From contig JANXTD010000858.1 of assembly GCA_025352585.1 (NCBI GenBank), forward strand, positions 1 to 6,003: a stretch of DNA of 6,003 nt, read 5' to 3'. Below the pieces are notes generated by a model. The model made no database searches. It was given only the letters and a program-made list of their open reading frames with translations, and was not told the origin of the DNA. Shown here in pieces: positions 4,826 to 6,003 of the stretch. Source of the DNA: Fimbriiglobus sp. (lineage in GTDB: Bacteria; Planctomycetota; Planctomycetia; Gemmatales; Gemmataceae). Numbering within the stretch: position 1 is the stretch's first letter; the number at the start of each line of letters is the position of its first letter. Made by a program: the position numbers and the translations under genes.

Positions 4826-6003
4826 CTATGGCTTCAGCGTGTCCCACTGCGTGAACAGGTCGGGAAGTGCCTCGCGCACGATCACGAGGTGCTCGACCTC
4901 CGGGTACTCGCGGTACGTCATCCGCTTCGCCCCGGCGGCGGTCAGCGTCTTGTTCAGCGACCGCATCCCGGTGAGTGCCAGTTGGTCCTTGGTGCCGACG
5001 CCCAGGAACAGCGGCAAGTCGGCGAAGGCCTTGGGGTCGCGGACGCGGGCCGCCCCGCCGAGCAGACCGAGGCCGCGGTACTTCCCCGGCGAGCGCTGCA
5101 CCAACTCCGCCGCCTGCCCCGCGCCCATCGAGTGCCCGACGAGGAACACGCGCTTCGGGTCGATCGGGTAACGCTTCGCCAGCGCCGCGACGATCTCCTC
5201 GACGGGCGGCGCGCCGAACAGCCCCGCGCGCGGCGCGACGAGCAGCCAGCCGCGCTTCCGGCACTCCTCGACGACGCGGCCCGCACCGTAGCCCTCGAAG
5301 AACAGGTCTTCCGAGCCGCCCGCGCCGTGCAGCGCCACGACGAGTGGCACCGGCTTCGCCGCGTCAAGGTTCTCGGGGACGAGCAAGCGCAGCGGGGCCG
5401 TCGTGAACTTGCCGTTGCCCGACGTGACCGGCACCGACAGCCGGAATTGCCCGGCCCGCGCTACAGTGAAGTACGGCGTCGTGGCCGGCAATTTCGCAAT
5501 CGCCTCCGCCTCCGCGAGGTGCTTCGCGGCCGGCAGGTCGGTGTCGAAAACGGTGCCGTCGGCGAGTTGCCGCAGGAGTTCGGCGCGGTCGCGCAGGGTC
5601 GCCGCCTCGACGGTCGCCGGGTCGAGTTTGGGCCGCGCCGCCAGCCGCGCCGCCAGGTCGGGGACGACGGACACCGTGACGCTGCAGCGGCTCAAGACGA
5701 CGCCGCCCGCCTGGACTTTCAGCGTCAGGGAGGCGTCGTTGCCCCGCTCGGCGACCTTCGGCAGCGGCACCGTCAACTTCGCCGGCAGCTTCGCGAGGTC
5801 GGCGACGACCGGGGTGCCGTCGCCGAGGGCCACGCGGCACGTCGCGCCCTCGGGCGGGCCGCCCTTGACGGCGTAGAACGCCTTCACGGCGACCGCCAGC
5901 CCCGGCTTACCGGCGTCGATCAGCCGCGCCTCGGGGTCGAGGACCAGCGACTCGGCCCAGGCGACCGGCGTGGAAACCTCGGCACCGGTGAGGGCGCGGC
6001 GGG
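4826..6003 (-). CDS. Alpha/beta-hydrolase (esterase/peptidase-like), 5' end outside the window
   Basis: The frame stays open from the TAG at 4826-4828 to the right edge, so 391 C-terminal residues are visible and the start is missing. An internal GTG at 5885-5887 is not a likely start, because coding-like sequence (ARLIDAGKPGLAVAV) continues upstream of it. The first part, to about 5660, looks beta-rich and may be an Ig-like accessory domain. A charged helical linker (about 5650-5490) follows. The C-terminal catalytic domain (about 5460-4830) has the order of a serine hydrolase. LVVALHGAGG is the oxyanion-hole strand. GHSMG is the nucleophile elbow, with Ser at 5129-5131. GTKD carries the acidic residue (Asp at 4985-4987), and EVEH carries the His (4889-4891). 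The family is closest to prolyl-oligopeptidase or feruloyl/PHB-depolymerase-like esterases. The substrate cannot be told. Such planctomycete proteins are often exported, but the N-terminus that would show a signal peptide is not in view. Confidence 0.88.
   Translation of the reverse strand, partial: RRALTGAEVSTPVAWAESLVLDPEARLIDAGKPGLAVAVKAFYAVKGGPPEGATCRVALGDGTPVVADLAKLPAKLTVPLPKVAERGNDASLTLKVQAGGVVLSRCSVTVSVVPDLAARLAARPKLDPATVEAATLRDRAELLRQLADGTVFDTDLPAAKHLAEAEAIAKLPATTPYFTVARAGQFRLSVPVTSGNGKFTTAPLRLLVPENLDAAKPVPLVVALHGAGGSEDLFFEGYGAGRVVEECRKRGWLLVAPRAGLFGAPPVEEIVAALAKRYPIDPKRVFLVGHSMGAGQAAELVQRSPGKYRGLGLLGGAARVRDPKAFADLPLFLGVGTKDQLALTGMRSLNKTLTAAGAKRMTYREYPEVEHLVIVREALPDLFTQWDTLKP

Overview
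The window looks like chromosomal DNA from a high-GC planctomycete, most likely of the Gemmata type. I infer this from four things: the strong G/C bias at third codon positions; a tetratricopeptide-plus-receiver protein of a kind common in Planctomycetes; an outer-membrane protein of the alginate-export (AlgE-like) porin type that these genomes often carry; and a large secreted-type alpha/beta hydrolase. No single marker gene fixes the taxon, so this is an inference.

Layout. Five protein genes form two divergently and convergently arranged blocks. (1) Minus strand, 103-1771: a two-gene unit. The upstream gene (815-1771) encodes a TPR protein with a C-terminal, partly degenerate response-regulator receiver domain. 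The downstream gene (103-786) encodes a protein I do not recognise, 28 bp after the first and with a perfect GGAGG ribosome-binding site. (2) 1772-2131: a 360-bp intergenic region that must hold both divergent promoters. (3) Plus strand, 2132-3802: a signal-peptide-bearing, proline-rich outer-membrane beta-barrel of the alginate-export type. (4) 3803-3935: a short convergent intergenic region almost filled by a perfect 33-bp inverted repeat whose arms have a 7-nt internal rhythm and are much more AT-rich than the surroundings. (5) Minus strand, 3936-4685: a four-helix inner-membrane protein of unknown function. Its 140-bp leader contains a nested hairpin just upstream of the ribosome-binding site. 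(6) Minus strand, 4826 to the right edge: the C-terminal 391 residues of an alpha/beta hydrolase with an intact Ser-Asp-His triad; its start lies outside the window.

Functionally the window looks like ordinary genome backbone rather than a defence island or mobile element. The TPR/receiver protein and its partner are probably a cytoplasmic signalling pair. The porin, the four-helix membrane protein and the hydrolase all concern the cell envelope but share no obvious pathway. The signal least explained by known genes is the inverted repeat at 3816-3902, which has the look of a dispersed planctomycete hairpin element. There are no tRNA, rRNA, CRISPR or transposase genes.
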